64,000 bases of DNA from an uncultured Ectothiorhodospiraceae bacterium (GCA_913055615.1 CAJXKK010000002.1:100935-164934), one strand, 5' to 3'. Counted from the stretch's first letter, positions 34,568 through 46,091 are shown. Notes: generated by a model from the letters alone, not told the origin. Translations and numbers: made by a program.

Positions 34568-35902
34568 ATGAACACGACTGCCGAACGGACCACCGCGCGC
34601 GCGGCAACACCTGGCGCGACCGGAAGCCCGGAACACGCCGAATCCTGGTACGCGGCCACTGCGCGATCCAGCCCCGAACGCCCGCCGCTCGAGGGCGAGG
34701 TCACGACCGACGTGTGCGTCGTCGGGGCCGGGTTCTCGGGCATGGTGACGGCGCTGCATCTCGCCGAGCGCGGTTATGCGGTGACCGTACTGGAGGCGGC
34801 ACGCGTCGGCTGGGGTGCGTCGGGGCGCAACGGCGGTCAGCTGGTCAACGGATACAGCCGTGATCTCGACACCATCGAGAAACGCTATGGCGCCGAGGCC
34901 GCACGCCAGCTCGGCTCTATGGCCTTCGAGGGCGCCGACATCATCCGCGAGCTCGTCAAGCGCTACGACATCGATTGCGGCCTGCGGTCGGGCGGTCTCT
35001 TCGCCGCATTCAACCGGCGCCAGCTGCGGGAACTCGAACAGCAGAAAAAGGAATGGGAGGCGTACGGACACCAGGGCCTCGAACTGCTGGATGGCGATTC
35101 CATTCGCGCGCATGTGGCGACCGATCTGTATGCCGGGGGGCTGCTGGATCGATGGAGCGGCCATGTCCATCCCCTCAATCTCGTGCTGGGCGAGGCCGAG
35201 GTGGTGGAATCGCTCGGCGGCACGATCCACGAGCATTCGGCCGTCACGCGGGTCGAGCAGGGCGAGCGGCCGGTGGTCCATACGGCCAACGGGCGCGTGA
35301 GTGCGAAGCATGTCGTCCTCTGCGGCAACGCCTACCTCGGCGACGCCGTGCCGGCACTGCGCGATCGCGTGATGCCGGTCAGCACCCAGGTCGTGGCGAC
35401 CGAGCCGCTCGAGCAGGCCGTGATCGAGCGGCTGTTCCCGAGCGGGGTGTGTGTGGAGGACTGCAACTACATCCTCGATTATTACCGGCCAACCGCGGAT
35501 AACCGCATCCTGTTCGGCGGCGGCACGATCTATGGCGGCGTTACGCCCGATGACATCGTGGGCAAACTGCGTCCGCATCTCGCGCGCACATTCCCGGAGC
35601 TCGCCGACGCGCGCATCGATTATGCCTGGAGCGGGAATTTCGCGCTCACCCTGACGCGGATTCCCCATATGGGGCGGCTGAACGGTCCGGTCTACTTCAC
35701 TCACGGCTACAGCGGTCACGGCGTGACCACGACGCACCTGGCCGGACGCCTGATCGCCGAGGCGATCGATGGCGAGCCGGAGCGCTTCGATGCATTCGCG
35801 AGCCTGCGCAACTACCCGTTCCCCGGCGGCCGGGCGCTTCGTGTGCCGCTGACCATGCTGGGCGCCTGGTACTACCTGGCGAAGGAAAAGATCGGGCTGT
35901 AG
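34568..35902 (+). CDS. FAD-dependent oxidoreductase, second PuuB-like copy
   Basis: This 444-residue DAO-superfamily oxidase has the Rossmann motif VCVVGAGFSGMVTALHLAERG near residue 49, WGASGRNGGQLVNGYS near 81, and the C-terminal YAWSGNFALTLTRIPHMGRL followed by YFTHGYSGHGVTTTHLAG. It is homologous to the oxidase at 29401-30684 and is paired with its own synthetase gene. The ATG at 34568 follows the synthetase stop by one base; a longer upstream frame lies inside the synthetase gene and is not real. No aldehyde dehydrogenase accompanies this pair, so it may share the PuuC-like enzyme of the leftward operon. Confidence 0.87.
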   Translation: MNTTAERTTARAATPGATGSPEHAESWYAATARSSPERPPLEGEVTTDVCVVGAGFSGMVTALHLAERGYAVTVLEAARVGWGASGRNGGQLVNGYSRDLDTIEKRYGAEAARQLGSMAFEGADIIRELVKRYDIDCGLRSGGLFAAFNRRQLRELEQQKKEWEAYGHQGLELLDGDSIRAHVATDLYAGGLLDRWSGHVHPLNLVLGEAEVVESLGGTIHEHSAVTRVEQGERPVVHTANGRVSAKHVVLCGNAYLGDAVPALRDRVMPVSTQVVATEPLEQAVIERLFPSGVCVEDCNYILDYYRPTADNRILFGGGTIYGGVTPDDIVGKLRPHLARTFPELADARIDYAWSGNFALTLTRIPHMGRLNGPVYFTHGYSGHGVTTTHLAGRLIAEAIDGEPERFDAFASLRNYPFPGGRALRVPLTMLGAWYYLAKEKIGL

Positions 35903-35987
35903 TCCCGACAGGCCGCGCGCAGCGGGTGCCGGGCGTTGGCCATTCGGGGTCAGCAGAGATCCCAGGAAAACTGTATGTCGTGGAAAT

Positions 35988-36159
35988 CGTCATCGCGAGC
36001 GACCGAAGGGAGCGCGGCGATCCAGCGATTGCACGGCATCACGCGGGCGCACAACGCCTCACGGAAGTCCCGGAGCACAGCACCGCGGACTCCGTGGGGT
36101 CCCAATGGTTCCGAAAGGTCATGCAGGCACTGGATTGCTTCACTTCGTTCGCAATGACG
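35988..36159. repeat. Inverted pair of dispersed GTCATTGCGA-type repeats
   Basis: At 35988-36025 the DNA reads CGTCATCGCGAGCGACCGAA and on to GCGATCCAG. At 36130-36159 it reads, in the opposite orientation, CTGGATTGCTTCACTTCGTT and on to CGCAATGACG. Both are versions of the short 'GTCATTGCGAGCGAAGCGAAGCAATCCAG' sequence found scattered in many bacterial genomes. Together they enclose about 105 bases of unique DNA, as in a small non-autonomous element. No gene is visible in the surrounding 35903-36331 spacer. Confidence 0.65.
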
Positions 36160-36260
36160 GTGAAGGTTCGCAATGACGGTGAAGGTTCGCAATGACGGTG
36201 AAGGTTCGCAATGACCGTGAAGGTTCGCGATGACGGTGAAGGTTGGCAATGATGTCGAGG
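36148..36260. repeat. 19-bp tandem repeat, five full copies
   Basis: The unit TTCGCAATGACGGTGAAGG repeats head to tail at 36148, 36167, 36186, 36205 and 36224, with a worn partial sixth copy from 36243. Copies 4 and 5 have single changes (gaccg, cgatg). The first copy begins inside the right-hand dispersed repeat, so the array appears to have grown from its end. It ends about 70 bases before the agmatinase start. Confidence 0.92.
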
Positions 36261-36331
36261 TGTGATGCCGGTGGCTATGTAAGTGGCATTCAGGTCAGCA
36301 GTCTATTCAGACGGATAACGGGATCGGGGCA

Positions 36332-37285
36332 ATGAGCGAACATGACCAGGGCGACCAGGCATTCCGCGCGGACACGCTGTACGGCCGCCAACCGGAGATG
36401 ACCTATGGCGGCGCCCTCAGTTTCCTGCGCCGGCGCTACACGCGCGAGATCGACGCGGCCGACGTGGTCGTCAGCGGCCTGCCGTTCGATCTGGCAACGA
36501 CCAACCGCCCGGGCTGCCGCTTCGGCCCGCAGGCGATCCGGGCCGCTTCCACCCAGCTGGCGGAGCTGGATGCATTCCCCTGGGGATTCGATCCGTTCGA
36601 CCACCTTGCGGTGGCGGACTGGGGTGACTGCTACCTGCCGCCGGGCGACCCGCACGGCATGGCCGAGGCGATCCTCGAGCACGCGCGTCGGATTCTGGCG
36701 CGCGGGCCCGGGATGCTTACGCTTGGCGGTGACCATTACGTCACCTGGCCGCTGCTGAAGGCGCACGCGGAAAAGTACGGCCCGCTCGCCCTGATCCAGT
36801 TCGATGCGCATCCCGATACCTGGCCCGATGACGGCGTCCAGCTGGATCACGGCACCATGATCGGGCGGGCGGTGCGCGAGGGCGTTGTCGATGCGACGCG
36901 CTCCGTCCAGATCGGCATCCGCACGCATGCACCGGCCATGGGGTTCAATGTGATCGACGCACCGTGGATCCACGCGAATGGCCCGGCTGCGGCGGTCGAG
37001 CGGATCCGTGAGACCGTGGGCTCGGACCGTGCCTACCTGACCTTCGATATCGATTGCCTCGACCCCGCGTTCGCGCCGGGTACGGGCACGCCGGTTCCGG
37101 GCGGGCTGAGTTCGGCGCAGGCGCTGGCCATCCTGCGCGAACTGGGTGATCTGTCTCTGGTGGGCATGGATGTCGTCGAGGTGGCACCCGCCTTCGACCA
37201 CAGCGCCATCACGGCAACGGCCGCGGCGACCGTTGCCCATGATTACCTCTGCCTGCTCGCGGATGCGAAGCGCCGCAGGGGCTGA
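36332..37285 (+). CDS. speB: Agmatinase
   Basis: This 317-residue ureohydrolase would split agmatine to putrescine and urea. The binuclear Mn site is complete: GGDH near residue 134, DAHPDT near 158-163, and DIDCLDPAFAPG near 237. A DHGTMIG segment marks agmatinases rather than arginases. It is close to two polyamine catabolic units, so the putrescine made here could feed the gamma-glutamyl pathway. The GTG-free start at 36332 follows a weak GGGGC-type site. Tandem repeats lie directly upstream and may separate it from any promoter farther left. Confidence 0.93.
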   Translation: MSEHDQGDQAFRADTLYGRQPEMTYGGALSFLRRRYTREIDAADVVVSGLPFDLATTNRPGCRFGPQAIRAASTQLAELDAFPWGFDPFDHLAVADWGDCYLPPGDPHGMAEAILEHARRILARGPGMLTLGGDHYVTWPLLKAHAEKYGPLALIQFDAHPDTWPDDGVQLDHGTMIGRAVREGVVDATRSVQIGIRTHAPAMGFNVIDAPWIHANGPAAAVERIRETVGSDRAYLTFDIDCLDPAFAPGTGTPVPGGLSSAQALAILRELGDLSLVGMDVVEVAPAFDHSAITATAAATVAHDYLCLLADAKRRRG

Positions 37286-37336
37286 TCCGATGAGCGATCG
37301 CGCCGGCCACCGCCCGAGAACTCGGGTTATCGGGAG

Positions 37337-37371
37337 TCATGTAGGTCGGGCTTGAAGCCCGACCTACATGA
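37337..37371. repeat. Perfect 35-base hairpin, GTAGGTCGGGCTT type repeat
   Basis: TCATGTAGGTCGGGCTT at 37337-37353, one central G, then its exact reverse complement to 37371 give a 17-bp stem with a one-base centre. This 'gtaggtcgggctt...aagcccgacctac' element is scattered in many gammaproteobacteria. It lies between the convergent agmatinase and LDH2-type genes and could act as a two-way terminator. A worn relative lies at 59144-59216. Confidence 0.85.
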
Positions 37372-37413
37372 TTTCGACGCGCTACCTGGTCGGAATGGAG
37401 CTCCCCCGGGCAT

Positions 37414-38421
37414 TCAGGCGCCGGCGTACCCCCGAAGCTTCTCGTACAGCCCGTCGGCGATCGTGATCCCTTCGGTGCCCGTGCGCTCGCGCGCGGCCAG
37501 GCGCCCCTGGCCCGGCAGCCGGGCACCCTCCTGGCCCTCGATCGCCCCCAGCAGATGCTCAAGCCGATCACCGAAATCCTCGCCGCCGAATGCGACCGGG
37601 TCGATGGCGATGAAGAACTGGCCGGTGCGCGGCGATCCGCCTTCGTTGGTGGCGAAGGATGACGCATCGATCGCGAAGTTCGAGCGCGTCATCGCGGCCG
37701 CCATGATCTCGACGATCAGGGCGATGCCGGCCCCCTTGTAGCCGCCCATCGGCACCATCGTCCCGCCATCGAGCGCCGCATCCGGATCGGTCGTCGGGTG
37801 GCCGTTTTTGTCGAGCGCCCAGCCCTCGGGGATCGGCTCGCCCTTTTGCTTGTGGACCACGACCTCGCTCTTCGCGATCACCGAAGACGACTGATCGATC
37901 ACCAGCGGCGCCCCGGCCCGCCGAGGCACGGCGCAGGACAGGGGGTTGGTGCCGAACACGGCCTGGTTGCCACCCCAGGGCGCGATCGAGGCAGGCGCGT
38001 TAACGAACCCGAGCGCCACCAGACCGGCGTCGGCGATCCGCTCGACGTGATAACCGCAGACGCCGCAGTTATACGAATTGGTAACGGCGAGCGCCGCGAT
38101 GCCCTGCTCGCGAGCGAGGGGATAGAGCTGTTCCAGGCCGCGATCGATCGCCGGGTGCGCGAAGCCGTCCCGGGCGTCGGCCAGCAGTCCGGACGGCGCG
38201 ATCGCGGCGACGGTCGGATCGGCATGGCCGTCGATCTTGCCGCAACGCGCATGCTCGCAGTAGGTGGGCAGGCGCGCGAGGCCGTGGCTGTGGATACCAT
38301 CGGCCTCGCTCGCGACGACCGAGCGGGTCACCGAACGGGCATTGTCCTCGCGCGTGTTGCAGGCGACCAGGGCGCTCTGGGTGAGTGCTTCGACCTGATC
38401 GAGATTCAACTGGACCGACAT
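37414..38421 (-). CDS. LDH2/MDG2-family NAD(P)-dependent dehydrogenase
   Basis: This 335-residue oxidoreductase is of the malate/L-lactate dehydrogenase type 2 family. It includes malate, sulfolactate and ureidoglycolate dehydrogenases and the Pseudomonas piperideine/pyrroline-2-carboxylate reductases. The catalytic His region reads ADGIHSHGLARLP near residue 46, with GVCGYHVERIADAGLVAL near 120, FGTNPLSCAVPR near 155 and the NAD-binding LDGGTMVPMGGYKGAGIALIVE near 220. A GGAGG 5 bases before the ATG at 38421 fixes the start; an upstream frame to 38502 is rejected. It resembles the imino acid reductases in the late 'LDGG..P.GG.KG' part, which would suit amino acid catabolism, but the substrate is open. 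Confidence 0.82.
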   Translation of the reverse strand: MSVQLNLDQVEALTQSALVACNTREDNARSVTRSVVASEADGIHSHGLARLPTYCEHARCGKIDGHADPTVAAIAPSGLLADARDGFAHPAIDRGLEQLYPLAREQGIAALAVTNSYNCGVCGYHVERIADAGLVALGFVNAPASIAPWGGNQAVFGTNPLSCAVPRRAGAPLVIDQSSSVIAKSEVVVHKQKGEPIPEGWALDKNGHPTTDPDAALDGGTMVPMGGYKGAGIALIVEIMAAAMTRSNFAIDASSFATNEGGSPRTGQFFIAIDPVAFGGEDFGDRLEHLLGAIEGQEGARLPGQGRLAARERTGTEGITIADGLYEKLRGYAGA

Positions 38422-38591
38422 ATCGCCTCCATCCGTTTCGTTGTGCGTGCCGCTGCCGGCAGGGGCGATGGGCCCCGGGGCGGATCGTGGGAGTGTAAGC
38501 ACCCGCGGCGCAAACGGCCATCCGCGGCGGCGGAGGGGTTTTTATCTCCTGATGAGGAATCCTGCTCAGCTGGCAGGCGGCGGGGATCAGG

Positions 38592-39485
38592 TTACTGTCG
38601 AACTGTCTGGAAATGGATGCTCTCCAGTTGATGGGCGAGGCCGCGGAGGCGGCGCCCGATCGACAGGCGCTGTATGGGCGTCAGGGTGGCGGCGAATTCG
38701 GTCAGCAGATCGACGAGTCCGCGCCGGAAGCGGTCGAATGCGGTGCGTTCGTCGGGGCGCAGTGCCGCGCGGTCCACCCACCAGCCGCGCATCCAGGCCG
38801 CCACTTCCATCGCGTCGGCATCACGGCGAAGCAGGGCGAGCAGGCCCGCCTGCATGCGCGTACGGTAGCGATACCATTCCAGTGATGTATCCGGCAATGC
38901 ACGCACGCCGCGATACAGCAATTGGGTCTGCTGGACGTCCAGCGGGCCCGTCCACTCCTCGATGAAGTCGATCATCCGCGCGGCCAGCGACCGCTGACTC
39001 TCACGGTGGGTAACGTCGATATAGCGCTCACGATATTCGGTATTCTTCCGCTGCATCCGCTGGCGCAGGTGATCGCGCTGCTCCCGGTCGGTCCGCGCGA
39101 GGGTGTCCGCCAGCCATGCGTCGATCGCATCGGCCATCAACCCTTCATAGCGCCCCTTGGCGCCCTCGTAGGCCCATTCCACATCGGCCGCGGTCAGCTC
39201 GCTCCGGGTCCTCCGGGCCGCGGCGCGCAGGAACGCGGTGTAGTCCGGCATGCGCTCGATCGCGATGTGATCGAGCCACGGTTCCAGTTGCCGCTGCAGT
39301 TCCGCGTTTTGGGGTGGTGTCAGGTCCACCCAGTCATCCACGCGGTCGACGATAGCGCCGTCTAAGTAGCTCCACGCGAGCGAGAGCGCGCTGCAGCCGG
39401 TCAGCAGGACCAGGACCAGCATGGCAAGCGCCGCCATGCGCAGTGGTCGTGACCGGGGGCGATTCCGGCGCGCGGCTGTGTGCAT
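38592..39485 (-). CDS. DUF6279-type lipoprotein
   Basis: This 297-residue protein starts MHTAARRNRPRSRPLRMAAL and has a lipoprotein signal with the lipobox LLTGC at about residues 27-31. The mature protein is helical and rich in Arg and Glu, with DDWVDLTPPQNAELQRQLEPWL followed by several heptad-like helices (RRTRSELTAADVEW and QRDHLRQRMQRKNTEYRERY). These features fit DUF6279 lipoproteins, whose function is unknown. An upstream in-frame extension to 39665 has no signal sequence and is rejected. The gene is divergent from cysteine synthase. Confidence 0.75.
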   Translation of the reverse strand: MHTAARRNRPRSRPLRMAALAMLVLVLLTGCSALSLAWSYLDGAIVDRVDDWVDLTPPQNAELQRQLEPWLDHIAIERMPDYTAFLRAAARRTRSELTAADVEWAYEGAKGRYEGLMADAIDAWLADTLARTDREQRDHLRQRMQRKNTEYRERYIDVTHRESQRSLAARMIDFIEEWTGPLDVQQTQLLYRGVRALPDTSLEWYRYRTRMQAGLLALLRRDADAMEVAAWMRGWWVDRAALRPDERTAFDRFRRGLVDLLTEFAATLTPIQRLSIGRRLRGLAHQLESIHFQTVRQ

Positions 39486-39741
39486 GGCGGTTCCCGTGTG
39501 AGGCGTCGATCGGCAATGACTGCGTCGACGATCATCGCCTGATGGTGTGCCCCGATCAATCACGTGGGGGCCTTCCCCACGCGGCGGCGGGCGCGTGGCA
39601 CACGGTTGCCTTGTCGGCCCGCGGGCACCCCCGTACCATTCGCCCGTGGAGCGCCCGATCGGCACCGGGCCCCGTCCCGGATGGGCGGGGGAGGATGATC
39701 ATCGTGCCGGTGGGCCGAATCTTGTCCAGGCTGGAGCCAGC

Positions 39742-40734
39742 ATGTACACGACCGAAGGATTCACCGGGACGATCTGCAATACGCCGTTGATCCGCCTGTC
39801 GCGCCTCAGCGAGGAGACCGGCTGCGAGATTCTGGGCAAGGCCGAGTTCCTGAATCCCGGCGGCTCCGTGAAGGACCGCGCGGCGATGGGCATTATCCAT
39901 GCGGCCGAGGCGAGCGGTGAACTGCGCGCCGGCGGCACGGTCGTCGAGGGTACCGCCGGCAACACCGGTATCGGTCTCGCGCATATCTGCAACGCCCGCG
40001 GCTATCGGTGCGTGATCGTGATCCCCGAGACCCAGTCTCAGGAGAAGCTCGATCTGCTGCGCGTCCTTGGTGCCGAGGTCCGGCCCGTGCCCCCGAAACC
40101 GTACAGCGATCCGGGCAATTACCAGCATATCGCACGGCGCCTGGCCGAGGAGACCGACAACGCGATCTGGGCGGCGCAGTTCGACAACACGGCGAACCGC
40201 GATGCGCACTATGCGACGACAGGCCCCGAGATCTGGCATGAGACCGAAGGCAGGATCGATGCCTTCGTGGCGGCTACGGGCACGGGCGGCACGCTCGCCG
40301 GCGTGTCCCGCTATCTCAAGGAGCAGAGTGAAGGCGTGCGCATCGTTCTGGCCGATCCGCCGGGCAGCGCGCTCTACAACTGGGTGAAAAACGGTGACTT
40401 GCAGTCCGTCGGCTCCGGCTCGATCACGGAGGGCATCGGCACGAGCCGGGTGACGGCCAACCTCGAGGGCACCGCGATCGACGACGCGGTTATGCCCGCC
40501 GACCAGGAATCGGTCGATATGGTCTTCCGCCTGCTGCACCGTGACGGCCTGTTCCTCGGTGGTTCGGCCGGACTCAACGTGTGTGCCGCCGTCCAGGTCG
40601 CGCGGGATCTGGGACCGGGGCATACGATCGTGACCATCCTCTGCGACAGCGGCGCCCGCTACCAGTCGCGCCTGTTCGATCCATCCTGGCTCGCGGGCAA
40701 GGGACTGCAGGCGCCCGACCCGGCGAGCATCTGA
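39742..40734 (+). CDS. cysK: Cysteine synthase A
   Basis: This 330-residue pyridoxal-phosphate enzyme makes cysteine from O-acetylserine and sulfide. The PLP Lys is in [11 protein letters not shown] near residue 44, the substrate loop is [13 protein letters not shown] near 70-82, and the phosphate-binding glycine loop is [10 protein letters not shown] near 181. The ATG at 39742 follows a TGGAG site; a longer frame from 39547 lacks family similarity. Some proteins of this subgroup have ADPPGSALY in place of the typical CysK active-site Ala/Pro loop, which is also seen here, so a different thiol acceptor cannot be excluded. Confidence 0.88.
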   Translation: MYTTEGFTGTICNTPLIRLSRLSEETGCEILGKAEFLNPGGSVKDRAAMGIIHAAEASGELRAGGTVVEGTAGNTGIGLAHICNARGYRCVIVIPETQSQEKLDLLRVLGAEVRPVPPKPYSDPGNYQHIARRLAEETDNAIWAAQFDNTANRDAHYATTGPEIWHETEGRIDAFVAATGTGGTLAGVSRYLKEQSEGVRIVLADPPGSALYNWVKNGDLQSVGSGSITEGIGTSRVTANLEGTAIDDAVMPADQESVDMVFRLLHRDGLFLGGSAGLNVCAAVQVARDLGPGHTIVTILCDSGARYQSRLFDPSWLAGKGLQAPDPASI

Positions 40735-40796
40735 AATCCGGCGCGAGGCCCGTCGGCCGCGGGAACGCGACGGCGAGCAGGTGCCACTGGTTCCGG

Positions 40797-41338
40797 TCAG
40801 GCCGAGCGCACGCCGACGGGGCAACGCAGCGTGACGTGGAGCCCCTGGCCCGGGGCGGTTTCGACATCGATCGCACCCCCCCAGCATCTCCACACGCTCG
40901 CGGATCATGCTCAGGCCGATACCCGGCGTGTCATGCGTGCGTGACGCCTCGGGGGACTTATTACCGTCGGCGTCATCCGCCGGGTTACCCGCATCGTCCC
41001 CGGTGCCGTCATCCACGATACGCAGCGTGATGGCATCCGCGGTTTCCCGGATGGTGACGCTGGAGTGCCCGGCATTGCCATGTTTCAGCGCGTTGAGCAG
41101 CAACTCCCGGGTGGATTCGAACAGGAAGGTCTCCAGATCCGGGTCCGAGCGCGTAAGCGCGGTCTGGGCGTGGACGTGCACATCGATCACCTGGTCCGTG
41201 CGGTATTCCTCGGCGAGCCAATGGTGTCCCGGTTTCGAAGTCGTCGGGCGGTCCGCGTGCCGGCCGCACCTCGACGTTGAGCCGCGCGGCGTACGCAAGC
41301 GATTTCCCGTTCCAGGCATTCACTGTACATTCGCGCGG
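40797..41338 (-). pseudogene. Broken NarX-type sensor kinase (C-terminal remnant)
   Basis: Reading leftward from about 41338, one frame gives LAYAARLNVEVRPARGPPDD, like the region after the phosphoacceptor helix of NarL-partner kinases. After a shift another frame gives HHWLAEEYRTDQVIDVHVHA, ESTRELLLNALKHGNAG (the N box of the ATPase domain), LRIVDDGTG (G1) and TPGIGLSMIRERVEMLGG (G2). A further shift at a run of seven C on the plus strand (40876-40882) leads to GAIDVETAPGQGLHVTLRCP and a stop at 40797-40799. Removing one base from that run restores the family's usual ending. The sensor half is missing. Two shifts plus truncation favour a true pseudogene. Confidence 0.75.
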
Positions 41339-41339
41339 C

Positions 41340-41539
41340 GGCGTTGCGGACCGGTGCCGAATATCGCTATGTATGGAGGGTAAGAGGGCAGCGGCGGCGC
41401 TTTGCCCACTCAGCCGGGGCGGGGGTAATCCGAAACGCCCGGGCGTGACCGTGGCCGAGATACGCGCCCGGGGAATCCATACCGCGGCGCACTCACGGTA
41501 CGACGCCGGTGAGCCTACTGCTTCAGTGCCGTCTTTGTA
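41340..41539. other. Spacer with no gene seen
   Basis: About 200 bases between the kinase remnant and the SDR gene. No coding pattern, hairpin or repeat was recognised. Confidence 0.4.
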
Positions 41540-42262
41540 CTACCACGGATGTTCTTCCCCGTGGCGGGTCAGGAACCGGCTCGAGTCCGATGCCGACAGG
41601 CCGTCGATCACGCCCAGCATGTCGCTCACCGATTCCGTCGGTGTCAGGTCGGCGGCGGATCCGCCCAGGTCGGTCTGAACCCAACCGGGGTGCAGTGCCA
41701 CCATGAGCATGCCCTCGGGCGCCAGGTCGTGCGCCGCCGCGCGGGTCAGCATGTTGAGTGCCGCCTTGCTGGCGCAGTAACTGTAATGGCGGCCGGATTC
41801 CTTGTGTGTCAGCGAACCCATGGACGAGCTGATATTCACGATCCGGGGCCGGCTGGAATGGACCAGCAGGCGATGGGCTCGCTGCGCGACGATCAGCGGC
41901 GCGATCGCGTTCACCTCGAGTACGGCCGCCATCGCGGCCGTCTGGAGGTTCGAGAATTCCTCGCCCCGGGGTGAAGTACCGGCGTTGTTGATCAGGGTAT
42001 CGAGCGAACCGTCGCCGTCGAGCGCGATATGGTTGATCGCCGCGTCGATCGATTCGCGCTGGGTCACATCGAGCTGCACCACTTCGACGTTGCCCGGCCG
42101 CCGCGAAACCAGCGTGCTGAGGAACCCGGCGGCGTCCGGATTGCGGCAGCCCGCGAAAACCCGGGCACCGCGTTCGGCATATTGGCGCACGAACTCCAGG
42201 CCGATGCCGCGATTAGCGCCGGTCACCAGGACCCGTTCGCCGGTAGTGGTCGATTCAGCCAT
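41540..42262 (-). CDS. Short-chain dehydrogenase/reductase
   Basis: This 240-residue SDR has the Rossmann glycine motif TGANRGIGLEF near residue 14, NNAG near 92, the catalytic Ser in IVNISSSMGS near 143, and YxxxK as YSYCASKAALNM near 160. The PGWVQTDLGG stretch near 194 is typical of the C-factor (CsgA-like) group of SDRs. The substrate is not predictable. Its stop side faces the degraded kinase, and its start overlaps the stop of the YjbQ-like gene's region by 8 bases on the same strand. Confidence 0.87.
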   Translation of the reverse strand: MAESTTTGERVLVTGANRGIGLEFVRQYAERGARVFAGCRNPDAAGFLSTLVSRRPGNVEVVQLDVTQRESIDAAINHIALDGDGSLDTLINNAGTSPRGEEFSNLQTAAMAAVLEVNAIAPLIVAQRAHRLLVHSSRPRIVNISSSMGSLTHKESGRHYSYCASKAALNMLTRAAAHDLAPEGMLMVALHPGWVQTDLGGSAADLTPTESVSDMLGVIDGLSASDSSRFLTRHGEEHPW

Positions 42263-42665
42263 TGATCGTCACCGTAAGCTGGCGGCTGTAGCCGCGGTAG
42301 CGGTGCTCCCAGACGTAGACACCCTGGTAACGCCCGAGCGCCAGGCGCCCGTCCGTAACCGGGATCGTGAGGTCGGAATGGGTGATCACCGTCCGCACGT
42401 GGGCCGACATATCATCGTCGCCTTCGGAGCGGTGACGGAACACCGCGTCACCGTCGGTTACCAGGCGGGAGAAGAAGCGCTCGAGATCCTCGCGTACATC
42501 CGGATCGACGTTCTCGCAGAGCATGAGTGATGCACTTGTGTGATGCAGGAAGACATGCGCGAGCCCGGTCTCGACGCCGCTGTCCGCTACCGCCCGTTCG
42601 ACCGCCTCGGTAATCTCGTGCGTGGAGCGAGTATGCGTGGCGACGGTGAACTGCTTCTGGTACAT
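42255..42665 (-). CDS. yjbQ: YjbQ/UPF0047 family protein
   Basis: This 136-residue protein is of the YjbQ family, several members of which show thiamine-phosphate synthase activity in vitro. The conserved metal-binding and active-site residues are seen: HHTSASLMLCENVDPDV near residues 46-62 and a late HRSEGDDDMSAHVRTVITHS. The C terminus GRYQGVYVWEHRYRGYSRQLTV is normal. It overlaps the SDR gene by 8 bases, so the two are probably translated in sequence. The physiological role is not settled. Confidence 0.9.
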   Translation of the reverse strand: MYQKQFTVATHTRSTHEITEAVERAVADSGVETGLAHVFLHHTSASLMLCENVDPDVREDLERFFSRLVTDGDAVFRHRSEGDDDMSAHVRTVITHSDLTIPVTDGRLALGRYQGVYVWEHRYRGYSRQLTVTING

Positions 42666-42737
42666 GGATCACGCTCCGCGAAGGACCCTGCCACGGCCCC
42701 ATGCTGTGATGTTGCGGCCCCGGCGTACAAGGGGGCG

Positions 42738-43337
42738 TCAGGGGTACAGCAGCGTCCACTGCCAGGCGTTCCCGTCGAACCATATCAGTTCCCGCTCATG
42801 CTGGCGGTAGCGACGCTCGTGCCAGAACTCGATCCGGTCGGGCACGATCCGCAGGCCGGACCAGAAGGGCGGACGGGGGACGTCAGTACCGTCGAACCGC
42901 TGCCGGTACGCCTCCAGCCGCTGCTCGTAGGTCTCGCGCCGATCGAGTGTCGCCGACTGCTCCGATGCCCACGCGCCGAGCTGGCTTTCGCGCGGGCGGG
43001 TTGCCCAGTAGGCGTCCGCTTCGGCGTCGTCGAGCTGCTCCACGGGCCCCTCGATCCGGACCTGCCGCGCGAGCGATTGCCACAGGAAGAGCAGGGCGGC
43101 CTGCGGGTTGTCCCGGATCTGAGTGCCCTTGCGGCTGGTCAGGTTGGTGTAGACCACGAACCCGCGCTCGTCAAAATGCTTCAGCAAGACCGTGCGCGCG
43201 CTCGGCCGGCCGTCGGGGCCGGCCGTCGCAAGGGTAACGGCGGTCTTCTCACCCGGTTCCGCGGACTTCGCCTGCTCGAACAGGCCGCTGAAGCGCTCGA
43301 TCGCCTCCGCATAGAGCGGATCCGGTTCCGCCGCCAT
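42738..43337 (-). CDS. pdxH: Pyridoxamine 5'-phosphate oxidase
   Basis: PdxH oxidises pyridoxine or pyridoxamine phosphate to pyridoxal phosphate using FMN. The 199-residue protein shows the FMN-binding RPSARTVLLKHFDERGFVVY near residue 44, the SRKGTQIRDNPQAALLF segment and ESQLGAWASEQS near 116. The substrate-contact end is RIEFWHERRYRQHER; the last strand reads WQWTLLYP, where E. coli has the RL.P ending, a mild divergence. Its start abuts the stop of acnA on the same strand. Confidence 0.93.
   Translation of the reverse strand: MAAEPDPLYAEAIERFSGLFEQAKSAEPGEKTAVTLATAGPDGRPSARTVLLKHFDERGFVVYTNLTSRKGTQIRDNPQAALLFLWQSLARQVRIEGPVEQLDDAEADAYWATRPRESQLGAWASEQSATLDRRETYEQRLEAYRQRFDGTDVPRPPFWSGLRIVPDRIEFWHERRYRQHERELIWFDGNAWQWTLLYP

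Positions 43338-46091
<2,754 letters not shown>

Noticed and set aside
36148..36260. Possible CRISPR array
   Set aside because: The 19-base units are directly adjacent with no spacers, and no cas genes are nearby; it is a plain tandem repeat.
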